Part shown: positions 34,536 to 43,049 of the stretch, in pieces | Numbering within the stretch: the stretch's first letter is position 1 | How the letters are laid out: every line of letters starts with the position of its first letter | NCBI GenBank assembly: GCA_937895345.1 | Contig: CALAWP010000101.1 | Span: forward strand, 62,001-126,000 | Origin: an uncultured Paenibacillus sp. | GTDB taxonomy: Bacteria; Bacillota; Bacilli; Paenibacillales; Paenibacillaceae | Length of the DNA: 64,000 nucleotides | Direction: 5' to 3' | Position numbers and translations under genes: made by a program | Notes under the pieces: model-generated | What the model was told of the DNA's origin: nothing | The model's input: the letters and a program-made list of their open reading frames with translations, nothing else | Database searches by the model: none

Positions 34536-36449
34536 ATGGTAGCGCTTCGAAAATGGATGTACATATGGATAGCTGTATGCATTGCAGGGGCGTTGACCAT
34601 CGTACCGCCTCGGACCGCGCATGCTCAAGGCGACGTTGAGAACGGGGCGATCTTGATCCAGGAGTGGCAAATGCGTTGGGAGCAGCCGGGCGAAGAGCTG
34701 ACGATCGAGGAAGTGAACGCAGCGCAAGACGGATGGTTTACCGTGCGGGCGGACGGGGAGTATCCCGTAGTGCCGGAGGGGGTTTATTCGGCATGGATTA
34801 AAATGCGCCTGCCGGAATTGAGTCAAATGAGACCGGCGATTTTGTTAAGCAATCTTTTATCCAGAGATGTTTCTGTGTTTGTGGGACAAAATGCTGTTTA
34901 CACTAAGACACGAAACTACTCTTTTGTATATAACGAAATAATAATTCCGTTAGCTAATGATGAGGCCCATCAAGTTTTGTATATAAAGCTGTTAAGCAGT
35001 CCGGAAAAAGTAGGTCCTCAGCAATCAGTTTCAATAGGCGAATACTCTCAGTTAATAAAAAAACAAATTAAAAAGGACTTGCTTGATATTATTTTAGGTG
35101 CCTCGTTAATATTCATATCCTTTTTTATGCTTATTAGCGTGTTGTTTTTGCAAAAAACATTTTTGCCAGGCTGGAACTCCTTATTTATTACCATGCTGTC
35201 AATTGGCGTAATGATTCTGAGTTATTCATCGTTTCTGGAAGATATTTTTAGCGAATACGGATTTATCTTTTATCACATGTTTGATGTTGCCTCCGCTTTG
35301 TTGATACCTTCGCTTTTCATCTTTTTTGAGAAGATATTTGGAAAAGGGCCATTGGGGTTAATTAGTAAATTTAAATGGATGCAGCTTGTGTTTTCAACGA
35401 CAACTTTATCTTTGCTGACGATCACTTTCTTTTTCGATAACCTCACTGAACTATATACGGTTGTCGGAACTATCGCTCTTGGAATTGCTATCGTGCTGGG
35501 AAACATTATATTAATCCTTTCATTGGTCTCCTATTGTTTCAAAGGGAATAAGGATGCAGTTATTTTGTCAATAGGGTTCGGTATGTTTGCCGGTACCGGC
35601 GTGTTGGAGATTATGTGGTATTTTATAAGCGATAAAATGTACAAGATGTTTTTCTGGAAAATCAGCATCTTATTTTTCCTGGCAGCGCTTATCATCATTC
35701 TCGTACGCAAAAGCATGAATAATTATGAACAAGCCGTTCAATATTCCAAACAAATCGAGATCTTCAATAATGAACTGCAACGGACTGAAAAAATTGAGAT
35801 GATCAGTCACTTGGCGGCTTCGATTGCTCATGAAGTAAGAAATCCGCTCCAAGTGACAAGGGGATTTCTGCAGTTACTAAGTGTGCGGGTTTCCGGTGAA
35901 AAGGATAAAAGCTATATGTTGTTGGCTATAGACGAACTCGACAGAGCTTCAGAAATTATTACAGATTTTTTGACTTTTGCAAAGCCTGACTTGGGTGAAG
36001 TCAATCAATTAAATGTTGCGGAAGAAATACAACAAACTGTAGCCATTCTCGCTCCGTTGGCTCTTATGCAAGGCGGTACTATAAAAACGAATATTCAGGC
36101 CGATTTATTCGTAAGAGGCAATTCATCAAAATTTAAACAAGCTTTGATCAATATTATTAAAAACGGCATTGAAGCCTTCAAGGAAAACGGACTTATTGAA
36201 ATCGAAGCATACGCGAATAAAGAAATCGTCGTAATTATTCGAGACAATGGAGAAGGAATGAACGAGGAGGATCTGAAACGGCTTGGAGAGCCGTACTATT
36301 CCAAAAAGACAAAAGGTACCGGTCTGGGGCTTATGGTAACTTATCGAATCATTGAAGCTATGCAGGGAAGCATTAAGTTTTCAAGTGTTAAAGGAGAAGG
36401 AACGGAGGTTTCGATCTATTTTCCTAGACTAAATAATAACAGCCAATAA
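34536..36449 (+). CDS. Membrane sensor histidine kinase with 7TM-DISM-like input
   Basis: 637 aa. A signal-like N-terminal helix (to about residue 30) and an extracellular beta domain (about 35-175) precede seven hydrophobic helices (about 185-395), as in 7TMR-DISM receptors. A short coiled coil leads to HisKA (MISHLAASIAHEVRNPLQVTRG, phospho-His in IAHE) and HATPase_c (NIIKNGIEAF, RDNGEGMNEED, GTGLGLMVTYRI). It resembles KinB-like or other sporulation-type kinases of Bacilli in its catalytic core, and no response regulator adjoins. The first 300 bp are GC-rich; from about 34840 on the gene is strongly AT-rich. Confidence 0.85.
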   Translation: MVALRKWMYIWIAVCIAGALTIVPPRTAHAQGDVENGAILIQEWQMRWEQPGEELTIEEVNAAQDGWFTVRADGEYPVVPEGVYSAWIKMRLPELSQMRPAILLSNLLSRDVSVFVGQNAVYTKTRNYSFVYNEIIIPLANDEAHQVLYIKLLSSPEKVGPQQSVSIGEYSQLIKKQIKKDLLDIILGASLIFISFFMLISVLFLQKTFLPGWNSLFITMLSIGVMILSYSSFLEDIFSEYGFIFYHMFDVASALLIPSLFIFFEKIFGKGPLGLISKFKWMQLVFSTTTLSLLTITFFFDNLTELYTVVGTIALGIAIVLGNIILILSLVSYCFKGNKDAVILSIGFGMFAGTGVLEIMWYFISDKMYKMFFWKISILFFLAALIIILVRKSMNNYEQAVQYSKQIEIFNNELQRTEKIEMISHLAASIAHEVRNPLQVTRGFLQLLSVRVSGEKDKSYMLLAIDELDRASEIITDFLTFAKPDLGEVNQLNVAEEIQQTVAILAPLALMQGGTIKTNIQADLFVRGNSSKFKQALINIIKNGIEAFKENGLIEIEAYANKEIVVIIRDNGEGMNEEDLKRLGEPYYSKKTKGTGLGLMVTYRIIEAMQGSIKFSSVKGEGTEVSIYFPRLNNNSQ

Positions 36450-36474
36450 TGACAAGGAACTGTCATTATTGGCT
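36441..36474. terminator. Bidirectional hairpin between the kinase and the NHLP precursor gene
   Basis: Perfect 13-bp stem (36441-36453 with 36462-36474) overlapping the kinase stop codon. It lies between convergent genes; no long T-tract. Confidence 0.65.
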
Positions 36475-36490
36475 AGTAGGAATCGGTACA

Positions 36491-36721
36491 TTAAATCCAC
36501 ATCGGTCCCTTAACGCTGGCATTGGAAGGGCTGCTAGGCAGAACGAGATAATAGTTTTTATCGGTTTCTTCCAGCACTTGCAAATTGATGTCCGCGGGCA
36601 CTTCAATGCCGAACGCGTCTTTGATTGCTGCTTTCGGGTCGGAAAGAAGCTGCTTCTTAAAGGCGGAATCGGACCAGGCTTTCTCGATAATTTGATTTCT
36701 CAATTCTTGCGGATTGGACAA
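36491..36721 (-). CDS. NHLP (nitrile-hydratase-like leader) family RiPP precursor peptide, orphan
   Basis: 76 aa. Residues 8-62 match the nitrile-hydratase-alpha-like leader: IIEKAWSDSAFKKQLLSDPKAAIKDAFGIEVP, LQVLEETDKNYYLVLP. The leader ends at LP with a variable C-terminal tail (SSPSNASVKGPMWI) as putative core. The longest frame begins at a GTG at 36730 that abuts the GAAAGGG site; the TTG at 36721 is 8 nt from it and is the better start. Known NHLP precursors are modified and exported by a peptidase-ABC transporter. None is visible within the window, so the precursor is isolated beside a kinase. Confidence 0.8.
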   Translation of the reverse strand: MSNPQELRNQIIEKAWSDSAFKKQLLSDPKAAIKDAFGIEVPADINLQVLEETDKNYYLVLPSSPSNASVKGPMWI

Positions 36722-37051
36722 TTTAATCACCCTTTCAATTTATGTATAAGATTACCAACTCCAGTCTACCATTTTTTTTCGACAGAATCTATACCATATC
36801 GACTAATGGAGAACATTTTTTAGTTCGATAGAATTAGCTTCGTTAGATCGTCGATGCAGGCAGAATGTATGAAAAATAATGAATTAAAACTGATTCTCTG
36901 GTCTCATGATGTTTTTAAAATAGAAATTTTGCTGGTTCCAAGGATTATTTTTTGCCTCAGCGGCTAAATCTTTTATAATGTACCGAATTAATAGATAAGA
37001 GCCGAAAAATATAATAGAACGACTGCTGCGACATCAAAGGAGGGTGCATTC
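36722..37051. other. AT-rich intergenic region with promoters only
   Basis: 330 bp. It is AT-rich, with no frame of note. The right half holds the promoter of the SLH/CAP gene (listed separately). The promoter of the divergent NHLP gene must lie in the left half, but I see several equally weak AT-rich candidates. Confidence 0.5.
36952..36979 (+). promoter_or_regulatory. Sigma-A-type promoter of the SLH/CAP gene
   Basis: TTGCCT (36952-36957), 16-bp spacer, TATAAT (36974-36979), about 70 bp before the start codon. Confidence 0.65.
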
Positions 37052-38434
37052 ATGAATAGTTGGTTCAAGACGCTGCATTTGCTAATGTGTGCCGTATTGT
37101 TGACGGTAATGGCGGTTCCCAAAGCGGGGGCGGCGGAAAATCCGGGCGGATTTGCGGATGTGCCTCAGCAGCATTGGGGGTATGCGACCGTCCATTGGGC
37201 TGCGGAAGCGGGAATCGTCCAAGGGGACGGCAAAGGTTACTTCCATCCGAACTCCCACGTAACGGAACCCGAATTTTTGGCCATGCTGCTTCGGGCATAT
37301 CAGGATCAGATGGAGGTTCCGGCGCCGTCGCGTTCGGAAAAGTGGTATTCTCCGTATTATAAGGTTGCCCGCGGGCTGAGCTGGCCCGTCAGTCTCAACG
37401 TACCGGAGACGGGCGCCTACAGCAGAGGCAAGGTTGCCTTTCTGATCGCCCACATGGCCGGGCAAGAACCTGCCACGACCGGCAAAGCGATTCAATATTT
37501 GCTGGACAAGGGACTGGCCAACGGCAAAACTTCGAGCACGGTCGAAGGCTTTAAAGCGGCGGATCCGTTAACTCGCGCCGAGGCCGTTACGTTTATCAAA
37601 AATGTAAAGGACAAGCTTCCTGTACTGCCGGACTATACGGTCGAAGACGGATTGACGTTGTTTGGCATCGCCTTGGGCGACTCGGAGCAGTCGGTTCTTA
37701 ACCGGCTGGGCGCGCCGGGCCGCAAGGATCTAAGCGAATTCGGCTTCACCTGGCTGATTTTCAATGAAGACTATGCACATTATGCGCAAGTGGGAATTTT
37801 AAACGGCAAAACGGTTGCTCTTTATTCCAATGCCAAGGGCGCATGGAGCTCCTCCGCCGGAATCAAGGACGGCATGACGGCCTCCGCCTTATCGGGAATT
37901 CTGAAGGTTTCCGTCAAAGGCGATAAGACGTATCAGCATACGGCTTCGAACGAAAAGACGTATTTTTACTTTGACAACCATCAAAAGAATCAAGTCGATG
38001 CCATCCTTCATATGAACGGTTCTGTCGGGACGGCAGATTCCGTCGACAGCACCAAGCTGGCTCAGGCTTACGAGAAACAAATATTTGACTTGACGAACGT
38101 TTTTCGCCAGAAGCAAGGAGAGGCGCTGCTGACCTGGGACGATTTGGCCGCAAAATCGGCGAGAAATCACAGCAAGGACATGCATGACCGCGACTTTTTC
38201 AATCATACGAATCCAGACGGGAAGTCGCCGTTCGATCGTATGAAAAGCCTCGGTATTAAATATTCCTGGGCAGCCGAAAATATTGCCGCCGGTTTCCGCA
38301 ACGCCTTCGAGGCGCATAACGGCTGGCTGAATTCCGAAGGCCACCGCAAAAACCTGCTGAACGAAAATATGGAGCGGCTGGGCGTAGGCGTATACGGAAA
38401 ATATTACACTCAAAACTTTTATACTCCTTTTTAA
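37052..38434 (+). CDS. Secreted SLH-domain and CAP-domain (YkwD-like) surface protein
   Basis: 460 aa. Signal peptide (about 1-27, cleavage after AGAA), then two SLH-type modules (GFADVPQQHWGYATVHWAAEAG with FHPNSHVTEPEFLAMLLRAY, and a weaker second up to about 195) that would bind pyruvylated cell-wall polymer. A CAP-associated N-terminal domain follows (about 205-320, LFGIALGDSEQSVLNRLG). The C-terminal CAP/SCP domain (about 330-460) shows HSKDMHDRDFFNHTNPDG, ENIAAG and EGHRKNLLNENMERLGVGVY with the family's His/Glu cluster. RBS AAAGGAGGG. Role in wall or spore biology is unproven. Confidence 0.88.
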   Translation: MNSWFKTLHLLMCAVLLTVMAVPKAGAAENPGGFADVPQQHWGYATVHWAAEAGIVQGDGKGYFHPNSHVTEPEFLAMLLRAYQDQMEVPAPSRSEKWYSPYYKVARGLSWPVSLNVPETGAYSRGKVAFLIAHMAGQEPATTGKAIQYLLDKGLANGKTSSTVEGFKAADPLTRAEAVTFIKNVKDKLPVLPDYTVEDGLTLFGIALGDSEQSVLNRLGAPGRKDLSEFGFTWLIFNEDYAHYAQVGILNGKTVALYSNAKGAWSSSAGIKDGMTASALSGILKVSVKGDKTYQHTASNEKTYFYFDNHQKNQVDAILHMNGSVGTADSVDSTKLAQAYEKQIFDLTNVFRQKQGEALLTWDDLAAKSARNHSKDMHDRDFFNHTNPDGKSPFDRMKSLGIKYSWAAENIAAGFRNAFEAHNGWLNSEGHRKNLLNENMERLGVGVYGKYYTQNFYTPF

Positions 38435-38445
38435 TTGCAGCGAAA

Positions 38446-38469
38446 CGGCCCGGCAAAGTTGCCGGGCCG
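38446..38469. terminator. Bidirectional intrinsic terminator
   Basis: Near-perfect 10-11-bp GC-rich stem (38446-38456 with 38459-38469) between two convergent genes, followed by TTGCATTTTG. Confidence 0.7.
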
Positions 38470-38523
38470 CTTGCATTTTGGCTGGTGGATGGTCCTGTCG
38501 AGATAACCGCCGAAGCTGCCGGG

Positions 38524-39459
38524 TTACGGCCGCTTGGCCAGCAGATTGATGCCCCCGCCGAGCAGCAGCCGTTTATTGGCGGCAATTTCTTTGGCCGTTT
38601 CCGTCAAGCATTGCACCATATAAGCGTGAAAGTCGACGAGTTCAGGCATGGCATGGGGCAGACGGAGCAGCCGCTCATGATGGTGCAGGGCTATCCGTGA
38701 ATACGGCGTCAAGCACTCTTTAACGTAGATCGCCGCGCGCACCTGTTCGGACGTCAGCGGAGCGCGGGTTCCGTCCTCGTCGGCCCGGGCGGCGATCATC
38801 GCCACTAGGCCGTTATAATTGCCTTCCGCCATGTCCGTTTCCCAATCCGCCCAATCGTCGAGCATTTGCAGCGTCATAAGGGCGATGTCGACCGCTTCTT
38901 CCGAAGCGGCGATCCTCTCCGGGCGTCCGGCAAGCAGCCAGGCGGCGGCGCAGGCAACTTTGACGGGAGCGGCTTTGCCCGCCATGCGCAGCGGATCGCG
39001 CACAAAATAATTATCGCCGCTTTCGTTGACGACGCTGTCGGCCCAAACCGCAACGTACCGCTCGTAATAGGACCAGAACGGACTGTCCGAAGGGAACAAG
39101 GCGCGAAAAACGGCGAACATCTCCAAATAGAACAGATTGGCGAGCGCCAGCCGCTCCTTGTTCCCGCCGGACGGAGCGCCGTCCATCACATCGTCCAGCA
39201 TAAAAAAGTACAGCATGCCATATACATTGGCAAGCGCAAGTTGTCCGCACCGCTCCCCGGATATGCCGCTGGCTTCCCGAAGCCAAAATGGCAGAAGCGT
39301 ACAAATATAGTCTTTGCCGGTCTCTACCTTGACGGGATGAAACGATTCGGCGTAAGCGAGTCCGGCTTCCTTCAGCGGCGAAGGGAACCGGCCGATTGTC
39401 CGTTCCGCTTCTCCATACGCTTCCATCAGCGATGGTTTATAGCGTTCATACCAATCCAT
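38524..39459 (-). CDS. Class I isoprenoid-synthase-like protein (two DDxxD motifs)
   Basis: 311 aa, all-helical. Two aspartate-rich motifs, DDVMD at residues 89-93 (in YFFMLDDVMDG) and DDWAD at 201-205 (in LQMLDDWADWETD), are spaced 112 residues apart, as in trans-prenyltransferases and squalene-type synthases where they bind magnesium-diphosphate. The usual Lys/Arg substrate-binding residues of chain-elongating prenyltransferases are not evident. It may be a terpene synthase or prenyltransferase-fold protein outside the standard families. It stands alone, with no partner isoprenoid gene. RBS AGGAGA. Enzymatic role unproven. Confidence 0.6.
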   Translation of the reverse strand: MDWYERYKPSLMEAYGEAERTIGRFPSPLKEAGLAYAESFHPVKVETGKDYICTLLPFWLREASGISGERCGQLALANVYGMLYFFMLDDVMDGAPSGGNKERLALANLFYLEMFAVFRALFPSDSPFWSYYERYVAVWADSVVNESGDNYFVRDPLRMAGKAAPVKVACAAAWLLAGRPERIAASEEAVDIALMTLQMLDDWADWETDMAEGNYNGLVAMIAARADEDGTRAPLTSEQVRAAIYVKECLTPYSRIALHHHERLLRLPHAMPELVDFHAYMVQCLTETAKEIAANKRLLLGGGINLLAKRP

Positions 39460-39792
39460 CGATTATCATCTCCTAGCGCCTGAAGGCGGGCACAGATTGC
39501 GATTGCTAGAATCTTTCCTATAATTACTATATCATGAGTCCATCTGATAATTTCAAATCAATGCTTATTGAGGACGAAAATCTTTTGATTCGACAGGTTG
39601 AGTAAATGGAAAAAATCCAGTAGAATGGAAAAGGATCGAATGTTCATTAATCTTTCACAATTGAAACGCCGCGCCAATTCGCAATCAACTAGACCTAGGT
39701 CGGGGAGCCGTCTATACCTCAGCAGGTTATGAAATTTTTACTCCTGCATTACGATAAAGAAAAGAGAGTTTTCATATGGAGGTCATGCAGTT
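39460..39792. other. Intergenic region between divergent genes
   Basis: 333 bp with no gene. It contains the promoter below (39598-39626) and a perfect 10-bp palindrome GACCTAGGTC at 39692-39701 in the leader of the gene at 39793. No other structure noticed. Confidence 0.5.
39598..39626 (+). promoter_or_regulatory. Sigma-A-type promoter
   Basis: TTGAGT (39598-39603), 17-bp spacer, TAGAAT (39621-39626). It would give a leader of about 160 nt before the gene at 39793. Confidence 0.5.
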
Positions 39793-40359
39793 ATGAGCAG
39801 GGACAAAGAGATCTATGTACTGCTAACGGATACCGGCACCGTTCTGACAAAAATTATACGTACTTATACCAAGGACCCGCTCAATCACGCTTCGATCGCC
39901 TTCGACGCCGATTTGAACGAAGTATACAGCTTCGGCCGCAAAAATCCGAGCAATCCGTTTTTTGCCGGATTCGTTCGGGAAAACGTGCGCGGACCCTTCT
40001 TCGAGGAGTCGATGTGCGCCTTGTACCGGATCAAAGTGAGCCAGTCCGCTTATAACGCTATCCGCGCCCAAATTCAGCATTTCCTGCAATATCAGGATAT
40101 GTACAAATATAATTTGATCGGCATGCTCGGAGTTATTTTCAACATCGAATGGGAACGCCGCTATGCTTATTTCTGCTCGCAGTTTGTCGCGACGGTATTT
40201 GACCGCAGCGGCGTCAGGCTGGTCGACAAGTCGCCTTTGCTCGTCACGCCGGGCGATCTGCAGCAGACTCGTCATATGGAGCTAATCTACCACGGCAAGC
40301 TGCACGCTTACACCGGCTGCGACAAAGTGCCGGCCGCCAGCTCCTTCCGCACCGCTTAA
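39793..40359 (+). CDS. Permuted papain-like / YiiX-type cysteine hydrolase
   Basis: 188 aa. The layout fits the circularly permuted NlpC/P60-like (YiiX/YaeF) fold: a catalytic-type His in LNHASIAFDADL near residue 32 precedes a Cys in YAYFCSQFVATVFDRSG near 120. A polar residue after the Cys strand would complete the triad. There is no signal peptide, so it acts in the cytosol. Substrates in the fold range from amides to lipids; nothing here decides. Start ATG with an upstream GGAGG. A terminator follows directly. Confidence 0.7.
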   Translation: MSRDKEIYVLLTDTGTVLTKIIRTYTKDPLNHASIAFDADLNEVYSFGRKNPSNPFFAGFVRENVRGPFFEESMCALYRIKVSQSAYNAIRAQIQHFLQYQDMYKYNLIGMLGVIFNIEWERRYAYFCSQFVATVFDRSGVRLVDKSPLLVTPGDLQQTRHMELIYHGKLHAYTGCDKVPAASSFRTA

Positions 40360-40365
40360 CACCGG

Positions 40366-40390
40366 AACCCCGCGAAGGGGTTTTTTTTAT
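40366..40390 (+). terminator. Intrinsic terminator
   Basis: Short GC stem AACCCC/GGGGTT (40366-40371 with 40377-40382) followed by a run of eight T. Confidence 0.8.
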
Positions 40391-40477
40391 CCTCAAAAGA
40401 ACTAGCGGCGCCGGCCCTTCGTGAAGGGTAACCGACTGTTTGCCGGTTCGCGGGATGACGAACGGCGCGACGGCGTA

Positions 40478-40486
40478 TGCTATAAT
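40478..40486 (+). promoter_or_regulatory. Extended -10 promoter of the Old Yellow Enzyme gene
   Basis: TGC directly before TATAAT (40481-40486) makes an extended -10 element; the -35 region is poor. It gives a leader of about 35-40 nt to the ATG at 40530. Confidence 0.6.
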
Positions 40487-40529
40487 ATTGAAAGTAAATA
40501 TAAATCTATTCATTTGGAGGAGAGTCAAG

Positions 40530-41591
40530 ATGCGGAGAGAAACGGACCAACTTTCGGAAACGGGCGTTTCGTTGGATACGCCTTATCAACTAAAAGGATT
40601 GACGCTGCGCAATCGGATCGTCATGGCTCCGATGTGCCAATATTCGGTTCATGAGAAGGACGGCGTCGCCAACGACTGGCATACCGTTCATTACGTCTCG
40701 CGAGCGGTCGGCGGCGTCGGCCTCATTATTGTAGAGATGACCAATGTCGAGCCTGACGGCAGAATTACCGATCGCTGTCTCGGACTGTGGAGCGACGAAC
40801 AAATTCCCGCGCTGCGCCGCATTGTCGAAGCTTCGCACCGGCACGGCGCGAAGATCGGCATTCAAATCGCTCATGCCGGCCGCAAAGCCGAAGATGCGCC
40901 GCAGCCGGTAGCGCCGTCCGCCATCCCGTTCAGCGAGCAGTACAAAACGCCGCGCGCGCTGACGACGGATGAAGTGCGGGAGATGGTCCGCAAATTCGGC
41001 GACGCCGCCGAGCGGGCGGTGAAGGCGGGATTTGACACGATTGAGCTGCATGGGGCGCACGGTTATTTGATTCATCAATTTCATTCGCCCCGGACGAATA
41101 TTCGCGATGACGAATACGGCCGGGATTTGGCGCGGTTCGGCTGCGAGGTCATCCGGGAAGTCAAAAGCAGAATACCGTCCGATATGCCGTTGTTGTTCCG
41201 CATCTCGGCGCTTGAATATGCGGATGACGGCTACGGCGTCGATTACGGGATCGAGCTCAGCCGCCGCTATATGGAAGCCGGAGCCGATATGATTCACGTA
41301 TCGACCGGCGGAGAAGGCGTACCCAGCCCGGCCAAGAGGCCAAAGGTTGAGCCCGGCTTTCAGGTGCATGCGGCCCAAGCCGTGAAGGAGGCGCTTGGCG
41401 CTCCGGTCATCGCGGTCGGCATGCTGGCGGATCCCGAGGTCGCATCCAAAGTGCTCGCCGACGGCAAAGCGGATTTGGTCGCCGTCGCCCGCGGATTGCT
41501 TTACGATCCGTATTGGGCGCTGCATGCCATCGAGAAGACGGGCGGCGATTATCGTTCCGCGGTGCCGGCTCCGTACGAGCGGGGTTTTTGA
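40530..41591 (+). CDS. namA: NADPH dehydrogenase, Old Yellow Enzyme family (YqjM/NamA type)
   Basis: 353 aa FMN-dependent ene-reductase with a TIM barrel. YqjM hallmarks: C36 in VMAPMCQYSV near the flavin, the His pair in ELHGAHGYLIHQFHSPRTN that binds the substrate carbonyl, and the C-terminal phosphate loop (GMLADPEVASKVLADGKADLVAVARGLLYDP). The enzyme reduces activated alkenes and is linked to oxidative or electrophile stress in B. subtilis. Length is slightly above the usual 338-340. Start ATG at 40530 behind TTTGGAGGAG. Confidence 0.9.
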   Translation: MRRETDQLSETGVSLDTPYQLKGLTLRNRIVMAPMCQYSVHEKDGVANDWHTVHYVSRAVGGVGLIIVEMTNVEPDGRITDRCLGLWSDEQIPALRRIVEASHRHGAKIGIQIAHAGRKAEDAPQPVAPSAIPFSEQYKTPRALTTDEVREMVRKFGDAAERAVKAGFDTIELHGAHGYLIHQFHSPRTNIRDDEYGRDLARFGCEVIREVKSRIPSDMPLLFRISALEYADDGYGVDYGIELSRRYMEAGADMIHVSTGGEGVPSPAKRPKVEPGFQVHAAQAVKEALGAPVIAVGMLADPEVASKVLADGKADLVAVARGLLYDPYWALHAIEKTGGDYRSAVPAPYERGF

Positions 41592-41650
41592 AGGAATGGC
41601 GCTGGACGATCGGCTCCGTTTATGAGAATCTATAGGCGGAGGGATTGCCG

Positions 41651-42076
41651 ATGAAAGGTCAAGGAATGCTCATATCCGCATTTGCGTTTGCTTTGGTTAT
41701 TGCGGTTTTTGCCGTTATCAACGTGGATCCGGTTCAGGTTAACTTCTTGTTTGCCAAAACCTCGACGCCGCTTATTCTCGTTATTTTGGTATCGACGCTG
41801 CTCGGCGGCTTGACAGTCGGTCTGTTCGGGATGATCCGGATTTACAAATTGCAAAAAAGCTTGAAGGCGGCGGACAAAAAGCTCTCCGATCTTCAAGCGG
41901 GTCCGGCGGGCGAAACGGTCCATCGAACGTCCCCGGCTGAAGCCGCGGCCGCGGGTCGGCCGTCGGAAGACGGCGGCGCCGAGGACAGGGAAGCGGCAAG
42001 CGCCGGCACCGACGAAACCGACGGCAAACCGGGCGAATCGGGACGCCCGAACAGGCCGTCTGCTCAAGACGAATAG
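41651..42076 (+). CDS. LapA/DUF1049 family membrane protein
   Basis: 141 aa with two transmembrane helices (about 5-25 and 40-62) separated by a VDPVQVNFLFAKT loop, the DUF1049/LapA layout, then a coiled segment (LQKSLKAADKKLSDLQ) and a disordered Ala/Gly/Glu/Asp-rich tail of about 55 aa. It begins at the ATG at 41651 with GGAGGG. In Gram-negatives LapA assists LPS assembly; in Firmicutes the role is unknown. The next gene starts 4 bp later. Confidence 0.7.
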   Translation: MKGQGMLISAFAFALVIAVFAVINVDPVQVNFLFAKTSTPLILVILVSTLLGGLTVGLFGMIRIYKLQKSLKAADKKLSDLQAGPAGETVHRTSPAEAAAAGRPSEDGGAEDREAASAGTDETDGKPGESGRPNRPSAQDE

Positions 42077-42080
42077 CGCC

Positions 42081-43013
42081 ATGGAAACGGGCACCGGGTT
42101 TCTATATACGTACGCCTGCCACGAGGATGAAGCGGAGCTGCGCGGTCTGGAAATGGAAGCGTTGTTCGGCCGCCGCGGAACGGAAGGCTGTTTGTGGACG
42201 GAACATGATGTATCCGTTCAGCGAAGCCCGTTTTTTAAACGAAGGGTGAAGATTGAGGCCGCCGCGCGGGAGCTGCCCGATCTGCTGGCCGCATTGCCGG
42301 ACGTCGCGCTGGAAGGGCGAACGTTTAAAGTGCTTTATACGCCGGGCGATGAGCGCCATACGTATGAAGAACGCAGGCAGCTGGAGCGTCTGGCGGGAGC
42401 TGCCGTGCGCGGAAAAGCCGATATGCGCCGTCCCGACCGGCCGTTCGGTCTTGTCCGTTATCGGGGGAGGTGGCTGTTCGGTCCGTGCGAGGAGCATGAT
42501 GCGAGCTGGCAGATGCGGCAGCGCAAGCCGCAAAACTATTCGACGGCGCTGCCCGTCCGGGCGGCCAGAGCGATCGTCAATATCGCCGCGGGCCCCGATC
42601 CCCGAGGGATGAAGCTGATCGATCCTTGCTGCGGCATGGGAACGGTGTTGATCGAAGCGTTGTCCATGGGCATCTCGATCGAAGGGCTGGACAGCAATCC
42701 GCTGGCCGTGCGGGGGGCAAGAACCAATCTGGCGCATTTCGGTTATCGGGACGCGGCAAGGCTGGGCGATATGAAGGAATGGCAAGGGAGCTATGACGCA
42801 GCAATTGTGGACTTGCCGTATAATTTATGCTCCGTCCTTCCTTCGGAGGAGAGGATGGCCATGCTGGCGGCTGTCCGAAACATGGCGGATAAAGCGGTAA
42901 TTGTGGCGACGGACGACTTATCTGACGAGCTGGAACGGGTATCATTGCGGATCATTCGGCGGGCGCAGCTGCGAAAAGGCTCTTTCGTCCGTTATATAAC
43001 TGTAGTAGAATAA
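42081..43013 (+). CDS. Putative RNA methyltransferase (TRM11/UPF0020-like)
   Basis: 310 aa SAM-dependent enzyme. A poorly conserved N-terminal half (THUMP-like or degenerate) precedes a Rossmann methylase with motif I DPCCGMGTVLIEAL, the acidic motif II (GLDSNP) and catalytic motif IV DLPYN, equivalent to (D/N)PP(Y/F) of amino-methylases acting on nucleic acids. It resembles TrmG10/TRM11-type tRNA guanosine N2-methylases. The target is not determined. It overlaps nothing and follows the LapA gene after 4 bp, so the two probably share a transcript. Confidence 0.75.
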   Translation: METGTGFLYTYACHEDEAELRGLEMEALFGRRGTEGCLWTEHDVSVQRSPFFKRRVKIEAAARELPDLLAALPDVALEGRTFKVLYTPGDERHTYEERRQLERLAGAAVRGKADMRRPDRPFGLVRYRGRWLFGPCEEHDASWQMRQRKPQNYSTALPVRAARAIVNIAAGPDPRGMKLIDPCCGMGTVLIEALSMGISIEGLDSNPLAVRGARTNLAHFGYRDAARLGDMKEWQGSYDAAIVDLPYNLCSVLPSEERMAMLAAVRNMADKAVIVATDDLSDELERVSLRIIRRAQLRKGSFVRYITVVE

Positions 43014-43049
43014 CAGTTGAACGAGTGCAAAGCGAGGTGAACCGACCTT

